A stretch of 64,000 nucleotides of DNA from Acidobacteriaceae bacterium KBS 146 (GTDB lineage Bacteria; Acidobacteriota; Terriglobia; Terriglobales; Acidobacteriaceae), in assembly GCA_000688615.1 (NCBI GenBank), contig JHVA01000001.1, positions 3,906,001 to 3,970,000 of the forward strand, in the 5' to 3' direction. The position numbers were made by a program, and so were the translations under genes. Below, one piece after another: positions 42,095-51,043 of the stretch; positions within the stretch are counted from its first letter, which is position 1, and each line of letters opens with the position of its first letter. The notes under the pieces are model-generated. The model ran no database searches, was not told the DNA's origin, and saw only the letters and a list, made by a program, of their open reading frames with translations.

Positions 42095-42823
42095 TTACGG
42101 AGCGATCTTCTGATAGCCGGAGTTCATGGTCTTGATCTCCATGTTTTTGCTTTCGGCCTTCAGGTCAGTATTGGCTGCATAGTTGGTGCCGTCGGGCAGG
42201 CTGGCGAAGTTTACCGCCAAAGTGACAGGGTCGGTTTTTGGATCGTCGAGGTAGCTGTCGACGCTGATGGTGCGGATCTTTTTTGCGGCGGTATCAAACG
42301 CGAAGATCATCTTGTCGCCCGGCTTGTAGTAGCTGTTGAGCGTAAGAGCCGTGAGGCCACCTGACGGGGCTGTGCTGGCGTTTCCGGCTTGAAAGGTGTC
42401 CTGAATCTTGTCTCGATTCGGGGGAAGATATTCGCCGATGAGGCTCTTGAGGCGAGCTCCATAGTCCTTCATTTCGTCGACCTTCTTTTCGACGATGCGT
42501 GCCTTCAGACGCCCGCCTCGCTGCTGTTGCTGCGGCGGCGCTTCAGCCGGGGCGCCGATAGGAGTCTTTTGAACTTTACCGTCGGGACCGTAACGGCACA
42601 GACTCTTCTCGGTCTTCTTAACCTCGCCCTTGAGCAGGATGGTTGTGGTCTCGGTCCACTGATATTTTTCAAGTTTTGCGCGATTGGCGGCTACGGATTC
42701 CTTGAGCGCGGTCACGCGTTGGGTGAGCGCCTGCTTGTCGGGAGCCTGAAAGGCCAGGGACGACGATGTTGTAACGCCGAGCGTGGAAAGAATTATGAAG
42801 GAGCGAAGAAGCGGAAGGGACAT
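42095..42823 (-). CDS. secreted protein of unknown function
   Basis: A 242-residue exported protein with a signal peptide (1-25). A coiled N-terminal helix (DKQALTQRVTALKESVAANRAKLEKY) precedes WTETTTILLKGEVKKTEKSLCRYGPDG; the middle holds a QQQQ linker; the C-terminal half is beta-rich with SYYKPGDKMIFAFDTAAKKIRTISVDSYLDD. This looks like a lineage-specific acidobacterial protein. No function proposed. Confidence 0.82.
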   Translation of the reverse strand: MSLPLLRSFIILSTLGVTTSSSLAFQAPDKQALTQRVTALKESVAANRAKLEKYQWTETTTILLKGEVKKTEKSLCRYGPDGKVQKTPIGAPAEAPPQQQQRGGRLKARIVEKKVDEMKDYGARLKSLIGEYLPPNRDKIQDTFQAGNASTAPSGGLTALTLNSYYKPGDKMIFAFDTAAKKIRTISVDSYLDDPKTDPVTLAVNFASLPDGTNYAANTDLKAESKNMEIKTMNSGYQKIAP

Positions 42824-42932
42824 GGAAAGCCTCGTTTATTGGAATGAGAAAACGGGCCGATTCGGAGAAAGGGTATCACCCGCCGGCGTGGAGCGTCTGC
42901 AGCACGCCGGCCAGATGAGCATACGTCGAGAC

Positions 42933-44057
42933 TCAGATACGGAGGAAGATGTTTCTGCGATACATCCAGTACAGGGCGTACCAGTAGAGAAATAAGGTCA
43001 GGCCGCCGAGCACCAGAGGCTCCAGCCCCGCACCGAAGAGATTGAGGATGCGATCGCCGAGATGGATGCGCAGGGAGGACTCTACGAAATCCTCCCAGAG
43101 GTGCGCGATGAGGTAAGCAGCGATGGAGTTCATGCCGACGATGACGAGTGGGAAGGCAAGCTTCTGGTGGCCGCGTTTATCGATGATCCACGAGAAGGCA
43201 GCGAGGAAGTAGAAGCAGAGGCCTCCGCTGAAGAGGGTCCAGGCCGGAGTCCAGATGCGCTTGACGATAGGGTTGATGCCGAGGATGTGGAGGAGAACAC
43301 CGCCGGCGATGAGAGCCGTTCCGGCGAGAAGTATTTTACGGAAGGGAATGCGCGGTGACGATGCGACGAGCCATTGACCGGCGAAGAGGCCAAGTAGCAT
43401 CGTTCCGAGCGTAGGAATGAAGCTGAGAGTGAGATAGCCGCCGCGGTTGTAGAGGAATGGCGAGGTTCGCGGAAAGAGATTGAGGAACCAGAGATCGAAG
43501 GCCTGCCCGAGGTTTGCGTTTTTGTTCCAGTGTGCGGCGAACCCTTGCAAGAGATGGGAGCGCCATTCGGGCGGGACGCCAACCTGATTCCAGTCGAAAT
43601 TTGCGGGTGGCAGAGGATAGAGTGCCCAGGCGAGCCAGTAGCCGAAGAGGATGGCGGCGAAGGCTGTCCATTGCCAGTGCGGCCGGCAGAAGGCGAGCAG
43701 GAAGGCGAAGGTGTAACCGAGTCCGATCTGTGTCAGGGTGTCTTCGAAGGTGAAGTAGGTGATGGGCTGACCGATGGAGCGGAGGAAGATTCCGAGCGCG
43801 ATGAGGATGAAGCTGCGCAGGATGGTGTGGGCGAGGCTGTGGTGGAAGGTCTCGCCTTTTCGCTGGCGGCTGCGGATGGAGTAAGGAAGCGCGACTCCGA
43901 CGAGGAAGGTGAAGGAAGGCTGGATGAGGTCGTGCAGACCGAACCAGGTCCATTCAACGTGCATCTGGTTGAAGGCGAGAATGTGCCAGAAGAGACTGTT
44001 TGGGTAGGCGCGGGCGACGGCGGCGAAGCGGAGGACTTCGGCCATCATGAGCAGCAT
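42933..44057 (-). CDS. HGSNAT/NagX-type membrane acyltransferase
   Basis: A membrane protein of at least 374 residues, with about ten hydrophobic helices, matching the heparan-alpha-glucosaminide N-acetyltransferase family (DUF5009-type). FGLHDLIQPSFTFLVGVALPYSIRSR carries the family's Asp and Phe pattern, and the C-terminal helix ends WYALYWMYRRN. The first ATG in frame is 44057, but the frame runs on upstream as far as 44153, encoding DAYRGLVM, which fits the family's start (R-x-x-S-x-D-x-x-R-G). No ATG, GTG or TTG is seen there, so the true start may be a rare codon. Substrate unknown. Confidence 0.8.
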   Translation of the reverse strand: MLLMMAEVLRFAAVARAYPNSLFWHILAFNQMHVEWTWFGLHDLIQPSFTFLVGVALPYSIRSRQRKGETFHHSLAHTILRSFILIALGIFLRSIGQPITYFTFEDTLTQIGLGYTFAFLLAFCRPHWQWTAFAAILFGYWLAWALYPLPPANFDWNQVGVPPEWRSHLLQGFAAHWNKNANLGQAFDLWFLNLFPRTSPFLYNRGGYLTLSFIPTLGTMLLGLFAGQWLVASSPRIPFRKILLAGTALIAGGVLLHILGINPIVKRIWTPAWTLFSGGLCFYFLAAFSWIIDKRGHQKLAFPLVIVGMNSIAAYLIAHLWEDFVESSLRIHLGDRILNLFGAGLEPLVLGGLTLFLYWYALYWMYRRNIFLRI

Positions 44058-44458
44058 GACGAGTCCGCGATAGGCATCGACAGCTACGTTGCGCGGAGGC
44101 TTGTTTGTTTGAGGTTCGATTCGGCACCACCTGCGGGTCTGGAACAGGCTAATTTACAAGGTGACCGATGTCTCCCCCTCCCGTGCTGTTTTGTGCAAAG
44201 TCTTCAAGAATAAGGGCTTAGGTCTGGACTTCCCTTGCAAAGTCTTGAAAACAGGGAGCTTCCGCTAAACTATTCCATTTCAGGCAGATAGGGATGTTTT
44301 TATATGAAGAATGGAGGAGGATTGCCTACTTCCAGTTTAGCGAAACGAAGGGTACTGATCGGCAGAAAGATCTCTTTAGAAATGAGGGGAATAGGGGCGA
44401 CTGCTGTTGACAGAGACGGAGGGAAGCATCTTAAGGTTGGATCCACAGGAGGCACTTT
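44058..44458. other. mostly non-coding stretch
   Basis: About 400 bp with the possible N-terminus of the acyltransferase at one end and the leader of the next plus-strand gene at the other. Two copies of gcaaagtctt (near 44193 and 44236) are the only repeat I see. A frame starting at 44304 overlaps the next gene and has no support. Confidence 0.4.
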
Positions 44459-44689
44459 ATGGCTTTTAGTTTTGCTACGGATATTCGGCCGCTGTTTCGG
44501 GATGAGGATATTGAGTGCATGGATGGCATGGGAGTGATGCTGGGCGATCCTGCATGGATGTGTGTCCCGGCGAATGCACAGAGCGTGTACGAGCGAATTG
44601 CGGACGGTACGATGCCTCCGGACGAGGCGTGGCCAGCGGACCGGATTGCGCTTTATAAGTCATGGATGGATGCTGGTTGTCCGGTATGA
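44459..44689 (+). CDS. small cytoplasmic protein, first gene of a coupled pair
   Basis: A 76-residue protein of unknown function. An AGGAGG site lies six bases before the ATG. The sequence reads DIRPLFRDEDIECMDGMGVMLGDPAWMCVPANAQSVYERIADGTMPPDEAWPADRIALYKSWMDAGC. The MPPDxAWPxxRIxLxKxWxDxGC end resembles the C-terminal part of cytochrome-c-like or PSD1-type modules, but there is no CxxCH, so it cannot bind haem in that way. Its stop overlaps the next start (ATGA). Confidence 0.8.
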   Translation: MAFSFATDIRPLFRDEDIECMDGMGVMLGDPAWMCVPANAQSVYERIADGTMPPDEAWPADRIALYKSWMDAGCPV

Positions 44690-45096
44690 TTTCGGCCATG
44701 ACGATTGTCTCGGTTCTGTATCCACGGCATGGCGAGTCGCGATTTGATCACGAATACTACCAGCAGAAGCACATGCCGCTGGTGCAACGGCGATGGGCAG
44801 AGCATGGGCTGGTAAAGATGGAGTGGATGCGGGGCGTTGCGGCTCCGGATGGCGGGGAGCCGGGGTATGAGGTGATCACGCTGCTGACGTTCCCATCAAA
44901 GGAAGCATTCGAGGCTGCGGTTGCATCGTCGGGCGAGGAGGTTCTCGGGGACGTTGCCAACTTCACGAATGTCCAACCGGTGATCCAGATCAATCAGCCA
45001 GTCTTTGAAGGCGCCATCAACGCACCGGGGCAGGGAGAACGCGGGCAGGCGACACAGAAGCAGGATATGTGGAGCGTGACGCATCATCGTCGCTGA
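44686..45096 (+). CDS. EthD-family protein
   Basis: A 136-residue protein of the EthD type, a ferredoxin-like fold that acts in degradation of ethers and aromatic compounds. The pattern is VSVLYPRHGESRFDHEYYQQKHMPLVQRRW, then YEVITLLTFPSKEAFEAAV and DVANFTNVQPVIQINQP. I take the ATG at 44686, which overlaps the stop of the preceding gene; an ATG 12 bases further in has no better ribosome site. Confidence 0.85.
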   Translation: MISAMTIVSVLYPRHGESRFDHEYYQQKHMPLVQRRWAEHGLVKMEWMRGVAAPDGGEPGYEVITLLTFPSKEAFEAAVASSGEEVLGDVANFTNVQPVIQINQPVFEGAINAPGQGERGQATQKQDMWSVTHHRR

Positions 45097-45100
45097 GCGA

Positions 45101-45745
45101 TTATTTTGGAGGCTCTGCGCCGGATTGCTCGGCGACCATGTATTCGGCGTACCAGTCCGGCCAGTTGGGGTCGGCCTGCCCTGTGCGTGCCTCGTGCTGG
45201 CCATGTGCGGCGGCGGCGCGGCGAAGGGCGGCGGCGAGATCGCCTGCCGATGAGAAGCTGGTAGTTGCGGAGTCGATGCGGCCGGGCAGGCGCGAGGTGA
45301 TCTCCTGGAGCAGCCAGCCGTTGCCGTCGGGGTCGCTGAATGAGGCGAAGGAGCGATAGCTGCCGTGCGCAGGATCGGGACCGCTGACGCGGCGACTGCC
45401 GAAGAGGAAGGGCTGGTCGGGCCCGGAGTACTGATCGCCTTCGCTGTGGAAGACTTCACTAACGTTGACGCCGTGGCTGATGAGCTCGGCGCGGGCGGCG
45501 GCGATGTCGGAGACGATGAGGTAGAGTCCCTGCGCGGAGCCGGGTGTTGCGGGCGTGACGTTTTTGCCGAAGATGATGGAGCATCCGGAGCCGGGAGGCG
45601 TGAACTGGAGGACGCGGTAGTCGTTGCCGGAGGCGAAGTCGGCGTCGAGTCGCCAGCCTAGTTTGGAGTAGAACTCTTTGGCGCGATCTGCGTTGGAGAC
45701 GGGGATGACGACGATCTCGAACTTCATGTCGATCTTGTTGCCCAT
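45101..45745 (-). CDS. VOC (glyoxalase/bleomycin-resistance) family protein
   Basis: A 214-residue cytoplasmic protein. The N-terminal ~130 residues form a VOC fold: FEIVVIPVSNADRAKEFYSKLGWRLDADF, VLQFTPPGSGCSIIFG, LYLIVSDIAAARAELISHGVNV and FASFSDPDGNGWLLQEI. The C-terminal ~70 residues are an Ala-rich helix and a WPDWYAEYMV motif. The first ATG with a ribosome site (AGGAG, six bases upstream) is 45745. It converges with the EthD gene. Confidence 0.9.
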   Translation of the reverse strand: MGNKIDMKFEIVVIPVSNADRAKEFYSKLGWRLDADFASGNDYRVLQFTPPGSGCSIIFGKNVTPATPGSAQGLYLIVSDIAAARAELISHGVNVSEVFHSEGDQYSGPDQPFLFGSRRVSGPDPAHGSYRSFASFSDPDGNGWLLQEITSRLPGRIDSATTSFSSAGDLAAALRRAAAAHGQHEARTGQADPNWPDWYAEYMVAEQSGAEPPK

Positions 45746-46096
45746 GGGTGGCTCCTGATGAGAGAGGGTTTGGACTTCACCGTACTTCACCTGTCGTTGC
45801 CGGGAGCGTCTCTCCGGCTGCGTGGACTTCTGGCCCTGAGCGCTGATGCAGCTTTGCTTTGAAGATTATCCGCGCCGGGGTTTGTTGTCCAACGAGGTTG
45901 CGGATGTGAATGTGTGGCGGATTTGGATCTTCGCTTCCGCGAAGATTGCCCACCTTAGCGACGATGCGACTGTCGCGAAGATGGGGCACCCGAATTGGCC
46001 GGAGCAGGTCAGATGTGGGCCAGGCTTTGTCAGTTGATAGAATTTCACCGGGCCCTCTAGAACAGCTTTCGATCTCATCGAAACTCGGAGGAGTTC
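45746..46096. other. intergenic region with hairpins and a repeat copy
   Basis: No gene is evident. It contains a perfect 8-bp inverted repeat (ATCTTCGC / GCGAAGAT, near 45929-45948), a second hairpin around 45956-45980, and one copy of the 29-bp repeat at 45995. It must hold the promoter of the PEP-CTERM gene. Confidence 0.55.
45995..46023. repeat. 29-bp direct repeat, copy 1
   Basis: The same 29 bases (beginning ttggccggagcagg) recur at 46674-46702. Each copy lies 73-79 bp before a start codon, so it could be a shared promoter element or part of a dispersed element. Confidence 0.75.
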
Positions 46097-46621
46097 ATGC
46101 GTCTTCTTTTCAGACTTGCGATGGTGCTGTTGTTGTTGTTGACCACGGGTGCGAGAGCTGACAGCTTCAACTTCTCGTTCGTGAGCCAGAGGTTTACCGT
46201 AACCGGCACTTTCTACGGGAATCTGGTCAGTCCAGGCGTGTACTTTATTAACGGCTTGACGGGAACGATCAATCCGGGCAAAGAGCCACCACTCAACGAG
46301 CTAAATTACGTTTACCCCGGGGAATTTAATGGAGTGCTTAACAACGACAACCTGCTTTTTACCAAGCAGCCTTACGTCGATTCTTTCGGGATTAGTTTCT
46401 TTGCGGGCAGTATTGTTTATTACGACTTAATCCACGATCAGTTCGGCTACGCGGTACTTTCCTGCGGCAGTTCTCCTTGCACCGGCTCCAACATACTTCG
46501 CACTCCAGGAGATCTCGAGGTGTCGCTGATCCCGGAGCCGCCGTCGCTGCTGCTGATGGCGTCAGGCGTCCTGGTGCTTGGTGTGGGAATGAGGCGGATG
46601 GCCTGGGGACGATTCGCTTAA
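46097..46621 (+). CDS. PEP-CTERM surface protein
   Basis: A 174-residue exported protein with a signal peptide (1-21, ending ARA). The C-terminus reads PEPPSLLLMASGVLVLGVGMRRMAW: a PEP motif, a membrane helix and a basic cap, which together are the exosortase sorting signal. Processing by EpsH-type exosortase would release it to the surface. No exosortase is in the window. The ribosome site GGAGGAG precedes the ATG. Mature part is beta-rich with a Gly/Ser/Cys segment. Confidence 0.85.
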   Translation: MRLLFRLAMVLLLLLTTGARADSFNFSFVSQRFTVTGTFYGNLVSPGVYFINGLTGTINPGKEPPLNELNYVYPGEFNGVLNNDNLLFTKQPYVDSFGISFFAGSIVYYDLIHDQFGYAVLSCGSSPCTGSNILRTPGDLEVSLIPEPPSLLLMASGVLVLGVGMRRMAWGRFA

Positions 46622-46624
46622 GCA

Positions 46625-46702
46625 CGGTTCGAGCTTCGCTCGAATGCCCCATATCTCAAGATCGAGATATGGTTTGGCCGGAGCAGGTCAGATGTGGGCC
46701 AG
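46625..46702. repeat. composite dispersed repeat (two blocks)
   Basis: Block A (46625-46649, ttcgagcttcgctcgaatgcc) matches 47219-47243; block B (46674-46702) is the 29-bp repeat also at 45995. Between them lies a palindrome (atatctcaag / atcgagatat). These are intergenic REP-like elements. Confidence 0.7.
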
Positions 46703-46781
46703 CTTTCGCCGCCTAATCCGGTTCGGTCTAAACTGATGTGGCAGGTGGGCCCCATTCTGAACTTCGAAAAGAGAATGCATC

Positions 46782-47201
46782 ATGAGCAAAGAAAGCAGCC
46801 TAGCAGCGCTCAGCACTTTTGCTGAAGCCGTCAGTACGGGCAAGTTCGACCTGTTCGATCAGGTGGTCGCACCCGATTGCATCGACCACGATCCTGCTCT
46901 CGGACAGGTTGCGGGGCCTGCCGGTTACCGGATGTTCTTTGGGGGAATGCGAACTGCATTTCCTGACTTGAAGGTTTCGCTCGAAACGGCGGTGCAGGAG
47001 GATGACACGATCGCGTTCGCCTACACGTTGACGGGTACGCATACGGGCCCGTTGATGGGAGTTCCTGCGAGCGGGAAGAAGATCAAGATTCGCGGTCTTC
47101 AGATCTCGAAGTTCAAAGATGGAAAGATGACCGAACGTTGGGGAAGCTCGGATGAACTGGGACTGCTGAAGCAGATTGGAGTTATTCCCGACGCGGGGTG
47201 A
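46782..47201 (+). CDS. SnoaL-like ester cyclase domain protein
   Basis: A 139-residue NTF2-fold protein. The pattern LAALSTFAEAVSTGKFDLFDQVVAPDCIDHDP, AGYRMFFGGMRTAFPDLKVSLE, DTIAFAYTLTGTHTGPLMGVPASGKKIKIRGLQISKFKDGKMTERWGSSDELGLLKQIG matches SnoaL/ester-cyclase proteins, including the catalytic-site-like DHD and WGSSDELGLL. Substrate unknown. It has no export signal. Confidence 0.88.
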   Translation: MSKESSLAALSTFAEAVSTGKFDLFDQVVAPDCIDHDPALGQVAGPAGYRMFFGGMRTAFPDLKVSLETAVQEDDTIAFAYTLTGTHTGPLMGVPASGKKIKIRGLQISKFKDGKMTERWGSSDELGLLKQIGVIPDAG

Positions 47202-47218
47202 GTTCGAGGAGCTGCGGG

Positions 47219-47243
47219 CGGTTCGTGCTTCGCTCGAATGCCC
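47219..47243. repeat. dispersed repeat block A, copy 2
   Basis: The same block as at 46625-46649, followed by a hairpin segment (gcccatcttcgcggcgg ... ccgtcgctaagacggg). Intergenic. Confidence 0.65.
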
Positions 47244-47363
47244 ATCTTCGCGGCGGTAAAGGCCGTCGCTAAGACGGGCAACCGGCTTCAAATGTAGCCA
47301 TCGTTAATTGTGGAATGGGTGCCCTTATGGGCCACCGTCCGTTGGGAAGCTAGAAGTGGTCCC

Positions 47364-48701
47364 TTACCCTGAGATGGCAACTTCTTCAATTATTTCGCTA
47401 ATAATCTTGTGCTTAGTGCACAACGATGCAAATCCTATATGCGAGCCGATCAGGTCGGAAAGCCAATTCTTATATACCTGTTGGGCAGAGAGTTTGCGCG
47501 AAAGATCAAATCCATCCTTAAAGTCGTCTCTGATCGCTTGAATGACAATTGTCTCAGTTTCTTGCTTATGAGAATTCTCCGGTAATCCGATGAATGCTAA
47601 ACCTCTATATTTCGCTCGATTGGGGTACGCAAACAGAAGATATTTTCGTTGGTGTGCCAACCTCATCGTTTGTGCCGAACTAATAATATTCGAGGAATAT
47701 TCCACAGCTTCTAGGTGCTGACCCGTCTCAGAAAGGTACCACGCCATTCCGTCAAGAGCACCCGGCTCTTGCTTGTCTAACTCGAGACTTTTTGAGAAGT
47801 AGTGTTGCGCTCGGCCAAGCAACTTTTTGTCATATTCGGGAGAATTCATATTCTCTTTCAGCGTTTGTGCTTCCCAGCTAACAATTGCTCCGCGAACTCT
47901 CCAAGCGACGGGATCATTTGGGTCAATTTCCATTGCTTTTTCGGCATAGATAGTTGCACGCCGGAAGCTACCATCGGCAAGTGCAGAGTCCTTTTTCGAT
48001 CGGTGATATGTCGATCGTACAAAATAAAACTGTCCGAGAGAGCTATACAGTCGAGACACTGTCCTTACCATCGCGGCATCATTCTTGATGTTGAAAATGT
48101 CAAGCGAATTAATGACCATCTCATCGATCGCGGTTTGCTCAAAGTTTTCGCTTGAAAAGATTCCGTACTTATCTTGTGTAGTGAGGTCTGCATCAACTGG
48201 CAATCGCCGTTCCATTTGAGCCAACAACTCTTCAAGCTTTCTTCCGATTCCATGAATTGCAGGTATGTCAGCCCGAACTTGATTTCCAAGATCGGTGACC
48301 TGTGTTGTCAATGCCTCAATAGCATCGTTAATTCTCTTACTGTTGTCATTGATAGCGTCCTTGGTATCCTCTTTCATCTGTTGCAATCTCGTGTAAGCAA
48401 CCAAAGAAAGGATTGCTGCATAAAGACCAGTGATTGTGATTAGTGTCGCAATCATCGTCTGCTGAGCACTTGCCCGTTCCTTCAATGTTTCAATGGCATC
48501 GGACACCTCTTTGTCTTGAACAGAATGGTCCTGGGAACTTTTAATTGGTATTTCCGGCTTTTTGTCTTGTCCGAACGCAATGACGCTCAACTGTCCGCCT
48601 GTTATCACAGAAACTAAAGTGATTCCGACCATCGATACGCTGAGAAACAATAAACTGCGTTCAAAGAAAGTTTTGGTGCGAACGTGCAGTCGTGCACTCA
48701 T
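47364..48701 (-). CDS. AT-rich membrane protein with coiled coil and TPR-like repeats
   Basis: A 445-residue protein. Two hydrophobic helices (residues ~14-40 and ~82-104) flank a short extracytoplasmic part; a coiled-coil segment (~105-165, NDNSKRINDAIEALTTQVTDLGNQV) follows; the rest is helical with TPR-like units (SLGQFYFVRSTYHRSKKDSALADGSFRRATIYAEKAMEIDPNDPVAWRVRGAI, AQHYFSKSLELDKQEPGALDGMAWYLSETGQHLEAV). Base composition (visibly richer in A/T than the neighbours) suggests acquisition from elsewhere. Function unknown; TPR units usually bind other proteins. Confidence 0.82.
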   Translation of the reverse strand: MSARLHVRTKTFFERSLLFLSVSMVGITLVSVITGGQLSVIAFGQDKKPEIPIKSSQDHSVQDKEVSDAIETLKERASAQQTMIATLITITGLYAAILSLVAYTRLQQMKEDTKDAINDNSKRINDAIEALTTQVTDLGNQVRADIPAIHGIGRKLEELLAQMERRLPVDADLTTQDKYGIFSSENFEQTAIDEMVINSLDIFNIKNDAAMVRTVSRLYSSLGQFYFVRSTYHRSKKDSALADGSFRRATIYAEKAMEIDPNDPVAWRVRGAIVSWEAQTLKENMNSPEYDKKLLGRAQHYFSKSLELDKQEPGALDGMAWYLSETGQHLEAVEYSSNIISSAQTMRLAHQRKYLLFAYPNRAKYRGLAFIGLPENSHKQETETIVIQAIRDDFKDGFDLSRKLSAQQVYKNWLSDLIGSHIGFASLCTKHKIISEIIEEVAISG

Positions 48702-48844
48702 TCGGCTGGCTCCAGGTTTATTCGGTGGATTGGCAGAATAATAATAGCCCGGAATCGGCCAAGCCTCGAAGGGGCTTTCGGCGGCAACGTGTAATGTCAG
48801 TCTGAGAAAAAGAAGCCGACTTGAAAGCGATGTTCGATAGATCG

Positions 48845-50935
48845 CTACTCCACTGTCACACTCTTCGCCAGATTTCTGGGTTGATCTACGTCGCAGCCTC
48901 TTCTTACGGCTATGTGGTAGGCGAGGAGTTGTAGCGGGACTACTTCGAGGATGGGGAGGAGTAGTTCGGGGGCGGGGGGGATGTAGATGGTGTGTTCGAC
49001 GAGGTTGCGGATCTCGTCGTCTCCCTGGATGGCGATGGCGATGACTCGGCCGCTGCGGGCGGTGACCTCCTGAATATTGCTTAGGGTCTTTTCGTACTTG
49101 AGGACGCTGGCGGGGTCGTTGGGGTCCTTGGTGGCGATGCAGACTACGGGGAGGGACTCGTCGATGAGGGCGTTGGGGCCGTGCTTCATCTCGCCGGCGG
49201 GGTAGCCTTCGGCGTGGATGTAGGAGATCTCCTTAAGCTTGAGTGCGCCTTCGAGTGCGATGGGGTAGTGGATACCGCGGCCGAGGAAGAGGAAGTCGGT
49301 GGCGTTGTGGAAGAGCTTGGCGATGTGCTGGCAGTGCTCGTCGAGGGAGAGGCGCGGGGCTTTGCGGCGCTCGACGAAGGGGAAGGGCGGCAGGGGCGTG
49401 AGGGGTTCGGGTGGGGCGCCGGTGGCGAGCGCGGGCGCGGCGACGCCTTCGGACATGCCGACGGTGGTGGTGGAGTTGAGGGCGAGGAGGGATTCGAGCT
49501 TGGAGGGGAGCTTGCCGAGCTCGGTCGCGAGGTGGAGGGACTGTGCGGGGGTGATGGTTCCGCGGGTCTGGGCGAGGTGAAGCGCGAGGAGGAAGAGCGC
49601 GGTGAGCTGTGAGGTGAAGGCCTTGGTGGAGGCGACACCGATCTCGGGCCCGGCGTTGGTGGAGATGGTTCCGTTGGCGCGGCGGGTGATGGCGGAGCCG
49701 ACGACGTTGCAGATGGCGAGGGTCTTGGATCCCTTGTCGATGAGCTCGTTCTGTGCGGCGATGGTGTCGGCGGTCTCGCCGGACTGGGTGATGAGCAGGC
49801 CGATGGCGCGCGGGTTGGGGATGGGATCGCGGTAGCGATACTCGCTGGCGTAGTCGACGTCGACGGGGAGGCGCGCGAGGCGCTCGATCATGAACTTTCC
49901 GGCGAGTCCGGCGTGCCAGGAGGTTCCGCAGGCGGCGATGGTGATCTGGGCGGCGTTGCGGATGTCGTCGGCGGTGAGGTCGAGATTGTCGAGGAAGACC
50001 TGGCCGGTGTCGAAGGAGATGCGGCCGAGGGTGGTGTCGCGGATGGCTCGGGGCTGCTCGTTGATCTCCTTGAGCATGAAGTGCTTGTAGCCGGCTTTTT
50101 CGGCCTGGATGGGGTCCCAGGCGATGCGCTGGACTTTGAGAGGGAGCGGGTTGCCGTCGAAGTCGGAGAGGGTGACTCCATCGCGGGTGAGCACGGCGAG
50201 CTCGCCGTCGGCGAGGAAGTGAATGTTGCGGGTGTGATGGAGGATTCCGGGGACGTCGGAGGCGAGGAAGAACTCGCCTTCGCCGATGCCGATGACGGCG
50301 GGAGGTCCCATGCGGGCGGCGACGAGCTTGTCGGGTTCGTTGGCGGAGAGGACGCCGATGGCGAAGGCTCCGGTGAGGCGCTTGACGGCCTCGCGCACTG
50401 CTTCTTCCAGTGCCGGTGGCTGCCGCATGGTCGTGTGGCCGTTGGTGTGGTTGTCCCGGCCGCTGGTCGCTGCGGCCAGCTCACCTATTTCTTTGAGCTC
50501 CTGCTCGATGAGATGGGCGATGATCTCGGTGTCGGTTTCGGTGACGAACTTGTGTCCCTTGGCGGTGAGCTCTTTCTTGAGGGCGAGGTAGTTTTCGACG
50601 ATGCCGTTGTGGACGACGACGAGAGAGCCGGTGCAGTCGCGGTGCGGGTGCGCGTTCTCTTCGGTGGGGCGGCCGTGCGTGGCCCAGCGGGTGTGGCCGA
50701 TGCCGAAGGTGCCGTGAATGGGATTGTCGGCGATGACGGTCTCGAGGTTGCGCAACTTGCCGGGGGCGCGGCGGAGCTCGAGGGTTCCGCGAGAGGAGCC
50801 GTTGCCGTTGATGGAAGCGGCTCCGGCGACGGCGATTCCGGCTGAGTCGTAGCCACGATACTCAAGACGGCGAAGACCTTCGATGATGACCGAAACGACT
50901 GGTTTAGGACCGATGTAACCGACAATTCCGCACAT
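48845..50935 (-). CDS. glmS: glutamine--fructose-6-phosphate aminotransferase (isomerizing), enlarged
   Basis: First enzyme of UDP-GlcNAc synthesis. MCGIVGYIG at the start gives the Cys2 nucleophile of the glutaminase; [18 protein letters not shown] and VVHNGIVEN follow. The sugar isomerase half has [39 protein letters not shown], and ends [27 protein letters not shown]. The 696 residues exceed the family's ~610: inserts of ~25 residues near 170 ([17 protein letters not shown]) and ~50 near 500 (Pro/Ala-rich) are extra. The frame is open upstream to 51532 but only from 50935 is it glmS. No glmS riboswitch is seen. Confidence 0.96.
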   Translation of the reverse strand: MCGIVGYIGPKPVVSVIIEGLRRLEYRGYDSAGIAVAGAASINGNGSSRGTLELRRAPGKLRNLETVIADNPIHGTFGIGHTRWATHGRPTEENAHPHRDCTGSLVVVHNGIVENYLALKKELTAKGHKFVTETDTEIIAHLIEQELKEIGELAAATSGRDNHTNGHTTMRQPPALEEAVREAVKRLTGAFAIGVLSANEPDKLVAARMGPPAVIGIGEGEFFLASDVPGILHHTRNIHFLADGELAVLTRDGVTLSDFDGNPLPLKVQRIAWDPIQAEKAGYKHFMLKEINEQPRAIRDTTLGRISFDTGQVFLDNLDLTADDIRNAAQITIAACGTSWHAGLAGKFMIERLARLPVDVDYASEYRYRDPIPNPRAIGLLITQSGETADTIAAQNELIDKGSKTLAICNVVGSAITRRANGTISTNAGPEIGVASTKAFTSQLTALFLLALHLAQTRGTITPAQSLHLATELGKLPSKLESLLALNSTTTVGMSEGVAAPALATGAPPEPLTPLPPFPFVERRKAPRLSLDEHCQHIAKLFHNATDFLFLGRGIHYPIALEGALKLKEISYIHAEGYPAGEMKHGPNALIDESLPVVCIATKDPNDPASVLKYEKTLSNIQEVTARSGRVIAIAIQGDDEIRNLVEHTIYIPPAPELLLPILEVVPLQLLAYHIAVRRGCDVDQPRNLAKSVTVE

Positions 50936-51043
50936 GGGAAGAGTGTAGATGGAGAGAGGGAATTTGTATGGGAGGAAATGTGGGACTTTTGGGTGAGAGG
51001 GAGGGCCAGGTGGACTGTTCCAGAGGATGGTGTAATAGAGGAG

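Noticed and set aside
43530..44213. 227-residue acidic frame opposite the acyltransferase
   Set aside because: Shadow frame with biased Glu/Gly content and no homology.
44304..44537. 77-residue frame overlapping the 44459 gene
   Set aside because: It overlaps a better supported gene with a strong ribosome site and has no coding pattern.
48700..48844. Insertion sequence ends near the AT-rich gene
   Set aside because: No terminal inverted repeats, target duplication or transposase is visible.
49913..50845. Gly/Glu-rich 310-residue frame opposite glmS
   Set aside because: Shadow of glmS; composition follows GC codon bias only.
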